NCBI GenBank assembly: GCA_913052435.1
Contig: CAJXDV010000007.1
Coordinates: 1 to 19,628, forward strand
Source of the DNA: an uncultured Pelagibacteraceae bacterium
Lineage (GTDB): Bacteria; Pseudomonadota; Alphaproteobacteria; Pelagibacterales; Pelagibacteraceae
Direction: 5' to 3'
DNA: 19,628 nucleotides
A program made the translations under genes and the position numbers. Below, one piece after another: positions 1 to 8,760 of this stretch. The notes under the pieces are model-generated. The model made no database searches, was not told where the DNA came from, and worked only from the letters and a program-made list of their open reading frames with translations. Position 1 is the first letter of the stretch, and each line of letters starts with the position of its first letter.

Positions 1-903
1 ATCTTCAAGATCTCCATCATCTGTAGAAATATCAATTATTTTTATATTTTGCTCTTTTAACATTGATACAATTATATCAATATTAATTTTACTTTTTTCA
101 TAAGAAACACTCAATTTATTTTGATTATTTAATATTATTTTTAAAGATTCTAAAGCGTTATCTGTAATGTTTGATTTTTTATCAATTGTGAAATGTACAA
201 TTTTTGTTTGTATTCTATCTAATAAATTTTCAGTGGTATCTAACGCAACCAGCTCACCACGGTTCAAAATTCCTATTCGATCACACATTTTTTCAGCTTC
301 TTCAAGGTAATGAGTAGTTAATATAATTGTAATACCTTGATTATTTAATGATCTTAGATTTTGCCATAGTGTTTTTCTAAGATCCACATCTACACCAGCA
401 GTGGGCTCGTCCAAAATAATTATTGGGGGCTGATGAACCATAGCTTTAGCTACCAATAGTCTTCTTTTCATTCCTCCTGACAAACTTCTTGAATAGCTAT
501 TAGCCTGCTTTTCTAAAGATACTAATTTTAAAATTGCATCAGTTATTCTATCCTTTTTTTTTATTCCATATAATCCAGCCTGTAATTCTAATAGTTTCTT
601 AGGACTAAAAAATGGATCAAAGTTTACTTCCTGTGGGACTATTCCAATTGATGCTCTTACCTGTCTTGGATTTTTATCTAAATTAAATCCCCAAACATTT
701 ACTTCTCCACCAGTTTTTATTACTGATCCACCAAGTATGTTTATAAAGGTACTTTTTCCTGCGCCATTAGGTCCAAGCAGACCAAAAATTTCACCCTCTT
801 TCACCTGTAAGTTTAAATTTTTTAAAGCCTGTGTGGATATCGATCCTTTTTTTGAATAAATTTTATTTAAGTTTTTAACAGTTAAGACGCTTTTTTTATT
901 CAT
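1..903 (-). CDS. ABC transporter ATP-binding protein (ABC-2 exporter type), 3'-truncated by window edge
   Basis: ATPase subunit of an ABC exporter of the ABC-2/YadG-NodI type, which powers a separate membrane permease. Reading leftward from ATG at 903, 301 codons stay open to the window edge with no stop, so the last few residues are missing; the family is usually about 300-320 aa. Visible motifs in order: Walker A GPNGAGKST (residues 44-52), Q-loop Gln91 in IVPQE, signature LSGGM (141-145), Walker B IILDEP (162-167) followed by TAGVD, and switch His198. An in-frame TAA lies three codons upstream of the ATG, so this start is the only ATG available. A permease gene would be expected just beyond the left edge. 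Substrate cannot be told. It is divergent from polA. Confidence 0.93.
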   Translation of the reverse strand, partial: MNKKSVLTVKNLNKIYSKKGSISTQALKNLNLQVKEGEIFGLLGPNGAGKSTFINILGGSVIKTGGEVNVWGFNLDKNPRQVRASIGIVPQEVNFDPFFSPKKLLELQAGLYGIKKKDRITDAILKLVSLEKQANSYSRSLSGGMKRRLLVAKAMVHQPPIIILDEPTAGVDVDLRKTLWQNLRSLNNQGITIILTTHYLEEAEKMCDRIGILNRGELVALDTTENLLDRIQTKIVHFTIDKKSNITDNALESLKIILNNQNKLSVSYEKSKINIDIIVSMLKEQNIKIIDISTDDGDLED

Positions 904-959
904 ATGCGATTATAGACTTATAACATTAAGATGAATTAAGATAACATTATTATAATTTT
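904..959. promoter_or_regulatory. Divergent intergenic region between ABC ATPase and polA
   Basis: These 56 bp must hold or border the promoters for both divergent genes. A TATAAT hexamer lies at 951-956, only three bases before the polA ATG, which is too close for an ordinary leader; TATAAC at 919-924 is a better-placed candidate -10. No convincing -35 or Shine-Dalgarno sequence is visible for either gene. In DNA this AT-rich, such hexamers occur by chance, so only the location is well supported. Confidence 0.3.
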
Positions 960-3734
960 ATGAGCAAAATAAAAAAGACAGATCATTTCTATTTAATTGA
1001 TGGATCAGGATATATTTTCAGAGCTTATTATGCGTTGCCCCCTCTTACAAGGAAGAGTGATGGATTGCCAGTTGGAGCAGTAAGTGGTTTTTGCAACATG
1101 TTATTTAAATTGTTAGAGGATTCTAAATCTAATGAGAATTCAGAAAAGCCAACTCACTTTGCAGTAATTTTTGACTCAGCTAGAAAAAATTTTAGAAATG
1201 AAATATATTCAGAATATAAAGGCAACAGATCTGAGACCCCAGAAGATCTTATACCTCAATTTGATTATATAAGAAAATCAGTACTTGCATTTAATTTACC
1301 ATCTATAGAGTTAATTAATTACGAGGCCGATGATTTAATAGCAACATATGTTGAACAAATTTTGGCTGAGGGAGCAAAAGTTACTATTGTTTCGTCAGAT
1401 AAAGATTTGATGCAGCTATATAAAAAAAATGTGAGAATTTATGATCCAATGAAAAATAAATTTATAACTAAAGAAGATGTAAAAAAAAGATTTGGAGTTG
1501 GTCCTGAGAGCGTAGTGGATGTTCAGGCTTTAGCTGGAGATAGCACCGATAATGTTCCAGGAGTACCAGGCATCGGAGTAAAGATCGCCGCAGAATTAAT
1601 TAACAAATATAGAAATTTGGATAATCTTCTGAAAAATGCAAATAAAATCAAGCAAAACAAAAGAAGGGAGACACTTCTTGGAAATAAAGAAAATGCAATA
1701 ATTAGTAAAGAACTGGTAACTTTAAAAAAAGATGTTCCAGTTAAGAATAAAATTAATGAATTTGAGTTAAAACAAGTAGACAAAGATAAACTTTATGAAT
1801 TTTTGAGAGAAATGGAGTTTAATAGGCTTTTAAGTTCGGTAATTTCAAAATATGGAGAAGCCAAATTTGAAATTAATAAATCAAACAATAACAATAAAAA
1901 ATATTTTTCAAAAATTACAAAAAAAAATTATCTACTAATCAAAAATGAAAATGAGATTGAAAATTGGTTAAAAGATGCCGAAGAGATTGGTGAATTTGCA
2001 ATAGACACAGAAACAAACTCATTAGACCCCCATCAAGCCAAACTTGTTGGTATTTCGATTTCAAATTATATTGGAAAAGCATGTTATATTCCTATCAATC
2101 ATAAAAATGGAAAAAATTTAATTGAAAAAAGAGTCCTTAAAATTCTAAAACCCTATCTTGAGGATAAAAGTATTAAAAAAATAGGACAGAACATAAAGTT
2201 CGATTATATAATATTTTACCTTAGAGGCGTAAATATAAATTCTATGGAAGATACTATGCTTATGTCCTATGTACTCGATGCTGGCAAAAACCGTCATAAC
2301 ATGGACACTTTATCTGAAATTCATTTAGGACATAAGACCATACAATTCAAAGATTTAGTTGGTACAGGTAAAAAAAAAATAACTTTTGACGAAGTTGATG
2401 TAGATATAGCAAAAGATTACGCTGCTGAAGATGCCGATATTACCTATCGACTATATAAAATATTTTTTAAGTCTTTAAGAGCTGAAAATTTAGTTAACAT
2501 ATATGAAATTTTTGAAAAGCCTTTAATCAAAATACTAGCATTAATGGAAATAAATGGAATAAAATTAGATAAATCTTTTCTAAAGAAACTTTCAATAAAA
2601 TTTGCTGATAAAATATATCAGATAGAAAAAAAGATCTACAAGATTTCAAAAAAAGAATTCAATATTGGCTCTACTAAACAGCTTGGAGAAATTATGTATA
2701 ATGAACTTAAAATTTCTTCACTTAAAAAAACAAAGAAAGGAAGTTTTGCAACGAGTGCTACTGTTTTAGAAAATTTAGCATTCAAAGGACATGAACTACC
2801 TAAACTTGTATTAGATTGGAGACAAGCAAGTAAGCTTAAAAATACTTATTCAGATTCTTTACCCGAGCATTTAAATCCAAAAACAAATAGAATTCATACT
2901 TCATTTTTATTAGCCGCGACAACAACTGGAAGATTAGCTTCTAGCGATCCAAATTTACAGAACATACCTATTAAAACAGAAGATGGAAAAGATATTAGAA
3001 AAGCATTTATTTCAGAAAAAAATAATAAATTAATTTCTGCAGATTATAATCAAATTGAAATGAGAATATTAGCAGATTTAGCCGATGTAAAAGAATTAAA
3101 AAAGGCTTTTTTAAACAATGAAGATATTCATTCACTTACAGCAAGCCAAGTTTTTGGGGTAAGCATAAAGAAAGTTGACTTAGATATGAGAAGAAAAGCA
3201 AAAGCAATTAATTTTGGAATTATTTATGGAATATCTCAATATGGTTTAGCAAAACAAATTGGTGTTACTAACAATGAAGCAGAAAATTTTTTAAATTCGT
3301 ATTTTATGAAGTTTCCTGAAATTAAAGATTACATGGCCAATACAATAAAATATTGTAGAAAAAGTGGATATGTAAGTAATATTTTTGGAAGAAAAACACA
3401 TATAATAGGAATTAATGATAAAAACTTTAATGTCAGAAACTTTCAGGAAAGAGCTGCAATAAATGCACCTATACAAGGTTCGGCGTCAGAAATAATGAGA
3501 TTGGCAATGATTAGAATAAATGATGAAATTCTTATAAAGAAAAAAGAAAAATTGAAAATGTTACTCCAAATTCATGATGAATTGATTTTTGAGTCTGATG
3601 TTAATGATGTCAACGAATCATCTAAATTAATAAAAGATACGATGACAAGTGTGAAAAATAGTGAGTTTCATTCTTTTTCTATTCCTTTGCTTGTAGATAT
3701 TAATATGGGTGATAATTGGGGAGAACTTCATTAA
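960..3734 (+). CDS. polA: DNA polymerase I
   Basis: Repair and Okazaki-fragment polymerase, 924 aa, close to the usual length (E. coli 928). Three domains are present. The 5' nuclease occupies about residues 8-300 (YEADDLIA, SSDKDL, GDSTDNVPGVPGIG with the helix-hairpin-helix). The 3'-5' exonuclease spans about 325-520 and keeps its metal ligands: Asp349 and Glu351 in DTE, Asp in NIKFD, and Tyr/Asp in YAAED, so proofreading looks intact. The polymerase domain has motif A ADYNQIE (Asp695), the O-helix KAINFGIIYG with Phe752, as in E. coli Phe762, and motif C IHDEL (His872-Asp873-Glu874). No Shine-Dalgarno sequence is seen. It is followed after 51 bp by chvI on the same strand. Confidence 0.98.
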   Translation: MSKIKKTDHFYLIDGSGYIFRAYYALPPLTRKSDGLPVGAVSGFCNMLFKLLEDSKSNENSEKPTHFAVIFDSARKNFRNEIYSEYKGNRSETPEDLIPQFDYIRKSVLAFNLPSIELINYEADDLIATYVEQILAEGAKVTIVSSDKDLMQLYKKNVRIYDPMKNKFITKEDVKKRFGVGPESVVDVQALAGDSTDNVPGVPGIGVKIAAELINKYRNLDNLLKNANKIKQNKRRETLLGNKENAIISKELVTLKKDVPVKNKINEFELKQVDKDKLYEFLREMEFNRLLSSVISKYGEAKFEINKSNNNNKKYFSKITKKNYLLIKNENEIENWLKDAEEIGEFAIDTETNSLDPHQAKLVGISISNYIGKACYIPINHKNGKNLIEKRVLKILKPYLEDKSIKKIGQNIKFDYIIFYLRGVNINSMEDTMLMSYVLDAGKNRHNMDTLSEIHLGHKTIQFKDLVGTGKKKITFDEVDVDIAKDYAAEDADITYRLYKIFFKSLRAENLVNIYEIFEKPLIKILALMEINGIKLDKSFLKKLSIKFADKIYQIEKKIYKISKKEFNIGSTKQLGEIMYNELKISSLKKTKKGSFATSATVLENLAFKGHELPKLVLDWRQASKLKNTYSDSLPEHLNPKTNRIHTSFLLAATTTGRLASSDPNLQNIPIKTEDGKDIRKAFISEKNNKLISADYNQIEMRILADLADVKELKKAFLNNEDIHSLTASQVFGVSIKKVDLDMRRKAKAINFGIIYGISQYGLAKQIGVTNNEAENFLNSYFMKFPEIKDYMANTIKYCRKSGYVSNIFGRKTHIIGINDKNFNVRNFQERAAINAPIQGSASEIMRLAMIRINDEILIKKKEKLKMLLQIHDELIFESDVNDVNESSKLIKDTMTSVKNSEFHSFSIPLLVDINMGDNWGELH

Positions 3735-3785
3735 TAAACAATTAATTGCCCAAATTAGAACAATTTAGTATTTTTATTATTATTT

Positions 3786-4484
3786 ATGAAACATACAATA
3801 GCCCTAATAGATGACGATAGAAATATCTTAACCAGCTTAAGTATAGCCCTTGAAAAAGAAGGCTTTAACATACAGACGTATTTGGATGGTGAAAGTGCAC
3901 TAATTGGCTTGTCTAGAACACCTCCAGATTTAGCAGTTATAGATATAAAAATGCCAAGAATGGATGGTGAGGAGCTTCTAAAAAAATTAAGAAAAAAAAC
4001 CTCTATGCCAGTAATTTTTTTAACCTCTAAAGATGAAGAGGTAGACGAGTTGCTAGGGTTAAAACTTGGTGCAGATGATTTTGTTAAAAAATCTGGAGGG
4101 TTTTCAACAAAAGTCTTGATTGAACGAATTAGAGTACAGCTCAGAAAAAAAGATAACAATATTGAAGAAAATAGAAATATTATCTCTCATGGAAAATTAA
4201 AACTAGACCCTTCTCAACTTGAATGCGAATGGAATGGAAAAGAACTCCCAGACAAGCTAACCACAACAGAATTTTTAATAGTTAAAGAACTTGCAAAGAG
4301 ACCTGGAATTATAAAAGAAAGATCTCAATTAATGGATGTTGCCTATAGAGAAGATACTGACATTGAGGACAGAACTATAGATAGTCACGTGAAAAGAATT
4401 AGAAAAAAATTTAAAAAAGTCGATAATAATTTTTCAGCTATAGAGACAAGATATGGAAGCGGATATCGTTGGAATGTTAAATAA
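3786..4484 (+). CDS. chvI: OmpR-family response regulator, ChvI-like
   Basis: DNA-binding response regulator, 232 aa, partner of the downstream kinase. The receiver domain (1-~115) has the acidic pocket DDD (9-11), phosphoacceptor Asp53 in VIDIKMP, Thr80 and Lys102. The C-terminal winged helix (~135-232) has the OmpR-type pattern TTTEF, IDSHVKRIRKK and GSGYRW. The receiver loop after Lys102 reads KKSGGFS where most receivers have a K-P-F: the cis-proline partner is replaced and the loop is longer. ChvI is assigned from the pairing with a ChvG-like kinase and the nearby ahcY; in rhizobia and Brucella this pair responds to acid and envelope stress. The stop TAA shares its last A with the ATG of the kinase gene, so translation is probably coupled. 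The 51 bp upstream hold no clear promoter or ribosome site. Confidence 0.88.
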   Translation: MKHTIALIDDDRNILTSLSIALEKEGFNIQTYLDGESALIGLSRTPPDLAVIDIKMPRMDGEELLKKLRKKTSMPVIFLTSKDEEVDELLGLKLGADDFVKKSGGFSTKVLIERIRVQLRKKDNNIEENRNIISHGKLKLDPSQLECEWNGKELPDKLTTTEFLIVKELAKRPGIIKERSQLMDVAYREDTDIEDRTIDSHVKRIRKKFKKVDNNFSAIETRYGSGYRWNVK

Positions 4485-6016
4485 TGTTAAGTCTTTTTTT
4501 AAAAAATCTATCAATTTTAAAAAAATTTTTATTCATTAATTTTATTGTTTTCTTGGTTATTGGAATATTAACTGTAGTTTACCTAGATAGTATACAACCT
4601 TCATTGATAAAAGATAAAACATCAAATCATATAAAAACATTAAATAATACTATTGAGAATCTTAATAGGTTGAAAATAAAATTTAATAAAGAAGATATTA
4701 GAAAATTTTTGTTTTCAACTAGATTTCTTTTTCAAAATTTAGATAGGGTACAATTTTTTGATAATAATTTTAAGTTGATTGGAGATACCGATACATTAGA
4801 TTTAGATCCTAGAGCCTTTTCTCAAAGACTAGACAAAATTGAGATGGACGATCTAAATGTGGATAAAGATCAAAAAAAAGAAAAGAATGAAATTAAAAAG
4901 AACAAAAAATCATTAATTATTTTTTCAAAATTAGAGAATTATTTGGATTCAGGTGATTTTGGTAAGCCCTATACATACATTGAAGAATCTTATGATCAAT
5001 TTTTATTAATCACAATTAAAAATGTTTTAAAAAATGATGAAAATATTGGTTATTTAGCAATTAGTGAAAATGCGAACGACGTCAAAGCAGCCATTAATGA
5101 AAGAAAAAGCTTTATAATTAGAACAGCAATAGTAGTTGGAATTGTCATAGTGATATTTTCTTTGGTGCTGAATAGATATTTTTTAAAACCAATAAGAAAT
5201 CTTGTCACTTACACAAATATTATAAGAGAGAAAAGTACTAAAAAATCAAACATTGAGAATATAAAAAAAAGAAATGATGAACTGGGTATTCTATCTAAAT
5301 CATTAGACGAAATGACAAGTGAACTCAAAAAAAGAATTACAACTGCTGAAAACTATTCCACTGATTTGCTCCATGAAATTAGGAATCCTTTGGCATCATT
5401 AAAAAGCGCTTCTGAGATAATCTCTGAAACGGAAAATAAAGAACAAAGAAATAAACTAATTGGAATCGTATCTAACGATGTTGAAAGAATTGAAAGATTG
5501 ATTACTGATTATTCTCAAATGTTAAAGGATGAAGCTGCTATTTCATCAGAAAAAATGATAAAAATTGATCTAAAAAAAATTGCCGTGTCAGTCGTTGATG
5601 ATTTTAATAGTATTTATGAGTCAAAAAGATCCATTGGCATTAAACTAAAAACGAATGCTGCAAAAGATTATAAAATTTTTGGCATTGAGAATAGAATTGA
5701 ACAAATAATTGCAAATCTTCTAGAAAATTCAATTTCATTTAGTGAAGATAACCAAGAAATAGCTGTCGAAATCTCCAAAAAGAAAAATGGCAAACTATCG
5801 TTGATTGTTCTCGATGAAGGGATTGGATTCAGTGAAAAAGATACCAACAAAATCTTTAATAGATTTTACAGCAATAGACCTGAAAAATTTGGAGAACATT
5901 CTGGTCTAGGTTTAAATATAGTTAAAAATCTTGTTGAACTTCACAATGGAGAAATAATAGCAACAAATAATAAAAACAAAGGTGCAAAAGTCGAAATTAC
6001 GTTTCCAATGGCTTAA
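4484..6016 (+). CDS. chvG: Sensor histidine kinase, ChvG-like
   Basis: Inner-membrane sensor kinase, 510 aa, that would phosphorylate the ChvI-like regulator. A first membrane helix (about 14-34) and a second (about 210-230, ending NRYFLKPI) bracket a periplasmic sensor region of about 170 residues with a Lys-rich stretch near 130-140. A HAMP segment follows, then the HisKA H-box LLHEIRNP with phosphoacceptor His297, and a HATPase domain with N-box NLLENSISFS, G1 DEGIGF and G2 GLGLNIVKNL. All catalytic boxes are present, so the kinase should be active. The start ATG overlaps the chvI stop by one base. Topology and neighbours match ChvG/ExoS-type kinases; the sensed signal cannot be read from sequence. 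No hprK or PTS genes follow, unlike many other alphaproteobacteria. Confidence 0.88.
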   Translation: MLSLFLKNLSILKKFLFINFIVFLVIGILTVVYLDSIQPSLIKDKTSNHIKTLNNTIENLNRLKIKFNKEDIRKFLFSTRFLFQNLDRVQFFDNNFKLIGDTDTLDLDPRAFSQRLDKIEMDDLNVDKDQKKEKNEIKKNKKSLIIFSKLENYLDSGDFGKPYTYIEESYDQFLLITIKNVLKNDENIGYLAISENANDVKAAINERKSFIIRTAIVVGIVIVIFSLVLNRYFLKPIRNLVTYTNIIREKSTKKSNIENIKKRNDELGILSKSLDEMTSELKKRITTAENYSTDLLHEIRNPLASLKSASEIISETENKEQRNKLIGIVSNDVERIERLITDYSQMLKDEAAISSEKMIKIDLKKIAVSVVDDFNSIYESKRSIGIKLKTNAAKDYKIFGIENRIEQIIANLLENSISFSEDNQEIAVEISKKKNGKLSLIVLDEGIGFSEKDTNKIFNRFYSNRPEKFGEHSGLGLNIVKNLVELHNGEIIATNNKNKGAKVEITFPMA

Positions 6017-6047
6017 TTAAATATTGATAAAAATAAATAATCTTGTT

Positions 6048-6053
6048 AGAAGG
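6048..6053 (+). promoter_or_regulatory. Ribosome binding site of ahcY
   Basis: AGAAGG sits eight bases before the ahcY ATG, one of the few good Shine-Dalgarno sequences in the window. It fits a highly expressed housekeeping enzyme and supports the chosen start. Confidence 0.6.
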
Positions 6054-6061
6054 CCAACTTT

Positions 6062-7348
6062 ATGAGCGACTACAAAATTAAGGATATAAATTTAGCTGAA
6101 TTCGGCAGAAAAGAAATATCACTTGCAGAGACTGAAATGCCAGGTTTGATGGCATTAAGAAAAGAATATAAAGGAAAAAAACCACTTAAGGGGACTAGAA
6201 TAGTAGGCTGTCTTCACATGACAATTCAGACAGCGGTGTTAATTGAAACATTGGTAGATTTAGGAGCAGAAGTTAGATGGTCTTCTTGCAATATTTTTTC
6301 AACACAAGATCATGCTGCTGCTGCAATAGCAAAAGCTGGAATTCCAGTATTTGCTTGGAAAGGTGAATCCGAAAAGGAATATTGGTGGTGTGTTAGACAA
6401 TCTATTGAAGGAAAAAAGGATTGGAAACCCAACATGATTCTTGATGACGGTGGAGATCTAACAGCATTAATGCACAAGGATTATAAAGATTTACTAAAAT
6501 CAATTAAAGGATTATCTGAAGAAACTACCACAGGAGTATTGGCTCTTAAGAAAATGGAATCTGAAGGTACGTTATTAGTACCAGCTATTGATGTAAACAA
6601 CTCTGTTACTAAGTCAAAATTTGACAATTTATATGGCTGCAGAGAAAGTTTAGTTGATGGGATTAAGAGAGCAACAGATGTTATGATGTCTGGAAAGGTT
6701 GCAATTGTTGCAGGATTTGGAGATGTGGGAAAAGGTAGCGCAGCATCTTTAAGACAAAATGGAGCAAGAGTTATGGTTACAGAAACTGATCCTATATGTG
6801 CATTACAGGCAGCTATGGAAGGTTATGAAGTTGTATTGATGGATGAAATGATTAAAGAAGCGGATATAGTAGTAACCGCTACAGGCAATAAGGATATTGT
6901 AACAGCTGACCATATTAGACAAATGAAGGATAGGGCTATACTTTGTAATATTGGTCATTTTGATAATGAGATCCAAGTTGATGCTCTAAGAAATTATAAA
7001 TGGGATGAAATCAAACCACAAGTTCATGAAATAACACTTCCAGATAAAAAAAGAATTATTTTGTTGGCCGAAGGAAGATTGGTGAACCTAGGTTGTGCTA
7101 CTGGTCACCCCAGTTTTGTTATGAGTGCTTCGTTTACAAACCAAGTTACTGCCCAGATTGAACTATGGAATAATTCAGACAAATATGAGAAAAAAGTATA
7201 TGTGTTACCAAAGCATCTCGATGAAAAAGTTGCCAGATTACATCTAGAAAAAGTAGGAGCCAAACTTACAAAACTTACAAAAGAACAAGCAGACTATATT
7301 AGTGTTAAACAAGAAGGACCTTACAAACCCAATGCATATCGCTACTAA
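6062..7348 (+). CDS. ahcY: Adenosylhomocysteinase (S-adenosyl-L-homocysteine hydrolase)
   Basis: NAD-dependent cytosolic enzyme that splits S-adenosylhomocysteine to adenosine and homocysteine, removing the product inhibitor of methyltransferases. It has 428 aa, similar to the short animal form, and lacks the roughly 40-residue insert found in many bacterial homologues. Family motifs: [21 protein letters not shown] with Asp128-Asp129, the NAD-binding loop GFGDVGKG from Gly218, [14 protein letters not shown], and the C-terminal KPNAYRY whose Lys and Tyr contact NAD of the neighbouring subunit. A good ribosome site precedes it. The 45 bp gap after chvG is too short for the known SAH riboswitch. 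Its 3' end overlaps tsaE. Codon and residue choice are less Lys/Asn-skewed than in the following three genes, in line with high expression. Confidence 0.98.
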   Translation: MSDYKIKDINLAEFGRKEISLAETEMPGLMALRKEYKGKKPLKGTRIVGCLHMTIQTAVLIETLVDLGAEVRWSSCNIFSTQDHAAAAIAKAGIPVFAWKGESEKEYWWCVRQSIEGKKDWKPNMILDDGGDLTALMHKDYKDLLKSIKGLSEETTTGVLALKKMESEGTLLVPAIDVNNSVTKSKFDNLYGCRESLVDGIKRATDVMMSGKVAIVAGFGDVGKGSAASLRQNGARVMVTETDPICALQAAMEGYEVVLMDEMIKEADIVVTATGNKDIVTADHIRQMKDRAILCNIGHFDNEIQVDALRNYKWDEIKPQVHEITLPDKKRIILLAEGRLVNLGCATGHPSFVMSASFTNQVTAQIELWNNSDKYEKKVYVLPKHLDEKVARLHLEKVGAKLTKLTKEQADYISVKQEGPYKPNAYRY

Positions 7349-7814
7349 AAGTAGCAAAATAAATATCTCTGAAGAGAAAAAAACTAAATTAATTTCTGAG
7401 AATTTATCAGAATATTTAAAACATAATGATATTTTGCTTCTTCATGGTGAAATTGGAGTAGGCAAAACAACATTTGTAAAGCATCTAATTAATTCATTAC
7501 AAAAAAAACATAACCAAAAAATTACCGAAGTACCGAGCCCCACATTTAGTTTAGTAATTGAATATAAAATAGATCATTTATTTATTAAACATTGCGATCT
7601 TTATAGAGTTAAAGATGAAAGAGAAATTGTAAATTTAGGGATATTTGAAAATTTATCAGATCAAATTACTCTTGTGGAATGGCCAGAACTACTAAAATTA
7701 GATAACTCTAAAAACAGAATAGATTTATTTTTTGAATATAATGATGAATTATATGAGAGATTTTTAACAATTTCATCATTCAACAATATTCCCTTTATAA
7801 ATGAACTTAAATAA
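7332..7814 (+). CDS. tsaE: tRNA threonylcarbamoyladenosine biosynthesis ATPase TsaE
   Basis: P-loop ATPase that works with TsaB and TsaD to make N6-threonylcarbamoyladenosine at position 37 of ANN-decoding tRNAs. With the start at 7332 (MHIATK) it has 160 aa, normal for the family. Walker A is GEIGVGKTT (residues 39-47, Lys45); [12 protein letters not shown], the HCDLYR segment and the Walker-B-like LVEWPE are all characteristic. An in-frame ATG at 7302 would add ten residues but overlap ahcY by 47 bases; 7332 overlaps by 17 and has AGAAGGA at 7312-7318 upstream, a slightly long spacing. The 3' end overlaps amgK by 14 bases. In alphaproteobacteria tsaE commonly sits directly before an AmgK/MurU-type pair, as here. 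Confidence 0.92.
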   Translation: MHIATKSSKINISEEKKTKLISENLSEYLKHNDILLLHGEIGVGKTTFVKHLINSLQKKHNQKITEVPSPTFSLVIEYKIDHLFIKHCDLYRVKDEREIVNLGIFENLSDQITLVEWPELLKLDNSKNRIDLFFEYNDELYERFLTISSFNNIPFINELK

Positions 7815-8760
7815 AATTAAAAAATTATCGGGAGATGCATCTTTTAGAATTTATTATAGAAAAAAATACAGTAATAGAAGTTCAATAATTATTTATTGTA
7901 AAAAAGAAAAAAAATCTAATTTATTGATATATGATGCAATAAATCAAATTTTAAATCAGCATAGAGTAAAGGCTCCAAAATTAATTTCTCAAAATTATAA
8001 AAAAAATTATATAGAAATTAATGACTTTGGTGATTTAACTGTTTTTAAAATTTTGAGTAAGCGTAAAAATAATAATTTATTATATTTAAAAAAAATCATT
8101 AAATTGTTGAATAAACTACAAAAGATAAAAATAACTACGGCGAAAACATTTCTAAACTCTAATTATAAAATACCCTTTTACTCTAGGAAAAAGATGATAA
8201 ACGAATCAAATTTATTTATAGAATGGTATTTGCCAAAGTTTATTAAAGGTAAAAATAAAAATATAATAAAAAAAAAATTAAATAAAATTATTAAAAATTT
8301 ATTAAATAAATTAAAATACAAAAAAAAAGTTTTTGTGCATCGTGATTTTCATGTATCAAATATAATGATAACTAAAAATGGGTTGGGTTTAATTGATAGT
8401 CAAGATGCAGTTTATGGAAACATCGCTTATGATCTTGCTTCACTGATTGACGATGTGAGATTTCCCACAAAGATTGAAGAAAAAAACATTATCTTTAACG
8501 AATATCTAAGAATAAATAATTTCTTAAATAAAAATAATTTTAAGAATGATTTTGAAATACTTTCAGTATTGAGAAATTTAAAAATAATAGGAATTTTTTC
8601 AAGACTTTCTAAAAGAGATAAAAAAAATAAATATTTAAAATTAATTCCTTATGCATGGGAATTGATAGAAAATAGAATAAATAACAATAGAAAATTTGTA
8701 GATTTAAAAATAATACTAGATAAAAACTTTCCAAAAAAAATTAGAAAAAATGCAAATTAA
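7801..8760 (+). CDS. amgK: AmgK-like sugar kinase (aminoglycoside phosphotransferase family)
   Basis: Probable anomeric kinase for N-acetylmuramate (and GlcNAc), 319 aa, the first step of the AmgK-MurU peptidoglycan recycling route known from Pseudomonas. The fold is that of the phosphotransferase (APH) family: catalytic loop HRDFHVSN with Asp182 and Asn188 (His180 start), then the metal-binding Asp199 in IDSQDA followed by YDLASLIDD, which matches AmgK closely. The N-terminal lobe begins with GDASFRIYYR, a nucleotide-loop pattern. The protein is extremely rich in Lys, Asn and Ile, mirroring low GC. It overlaps tsaE by 14 bases and murU by 11, so the three are probably one translational unit. 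The partner gene makes a sugar kinase far more likely than antibiotic resistance; substrate is inferred. Confidence 0.82.
   Translation: MNLNKIKKLSGDASFRIYYRKKYSNRSSIIIYCKKEKKSNLLIYDAINQILNQHRVKAPKLISQNYKKNYIEINDFGDLTVFKILSKRKNNNLLYLKKIIKLLNKLQKIKITTAKTFLNSNYKIPFYSRKKMINESNLFIEWYLPKFIKGKNKNIIKKKLNKIIKNLLNKLKYKKKVFVHRDFHVSNIMITKNGLGLIDSQDAVYGNIAYDLASLIDDVRFPTKIEEKNIIFNEYLRINNFLNKNNFKNDFEILSVLRNLKIIGIFSRLSKRDKKNKYLKLIPYAWELIENRINNNRKFVDLKIILDKNFPKKIRKNAN

Noticed and set aside
1523..1783. Open frame antisense to polA
   Set aside because: Composition is that of reversed Lys-rich codons; polA is intact across it.
3755..4159. Long open frame antisense to chvI
   Set aside because: Ser/Phe-rich translation mirrors the Lys/Glu-rich sense frame and shows no domain. 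The sense gene has full receiver motifs.
6017..6061. Possible SAM or SAH riboswitch before ahcY
   Set aside because: The gap is only 45 bp and shows no paired structure beyond a weak GTT/AAC match around AGAAGGCC; known SAH riboswitches are longer. It reads better as a plain ribosome site.
7302..7331. Ten-codon upstream extension of tsaE
   Set aside because: It would overlap ahcY by 47 bases and encode no conserved TsaE residues; ATG 7332 gives the normal N-terminus.
7801..8760. Aminoglycoside resistance gene
   Set aside because: The fold is shared, but the DSQDA-type motif and adjacent nucleotidyltransferase match AmgK; no sign of transfer or mobile context.
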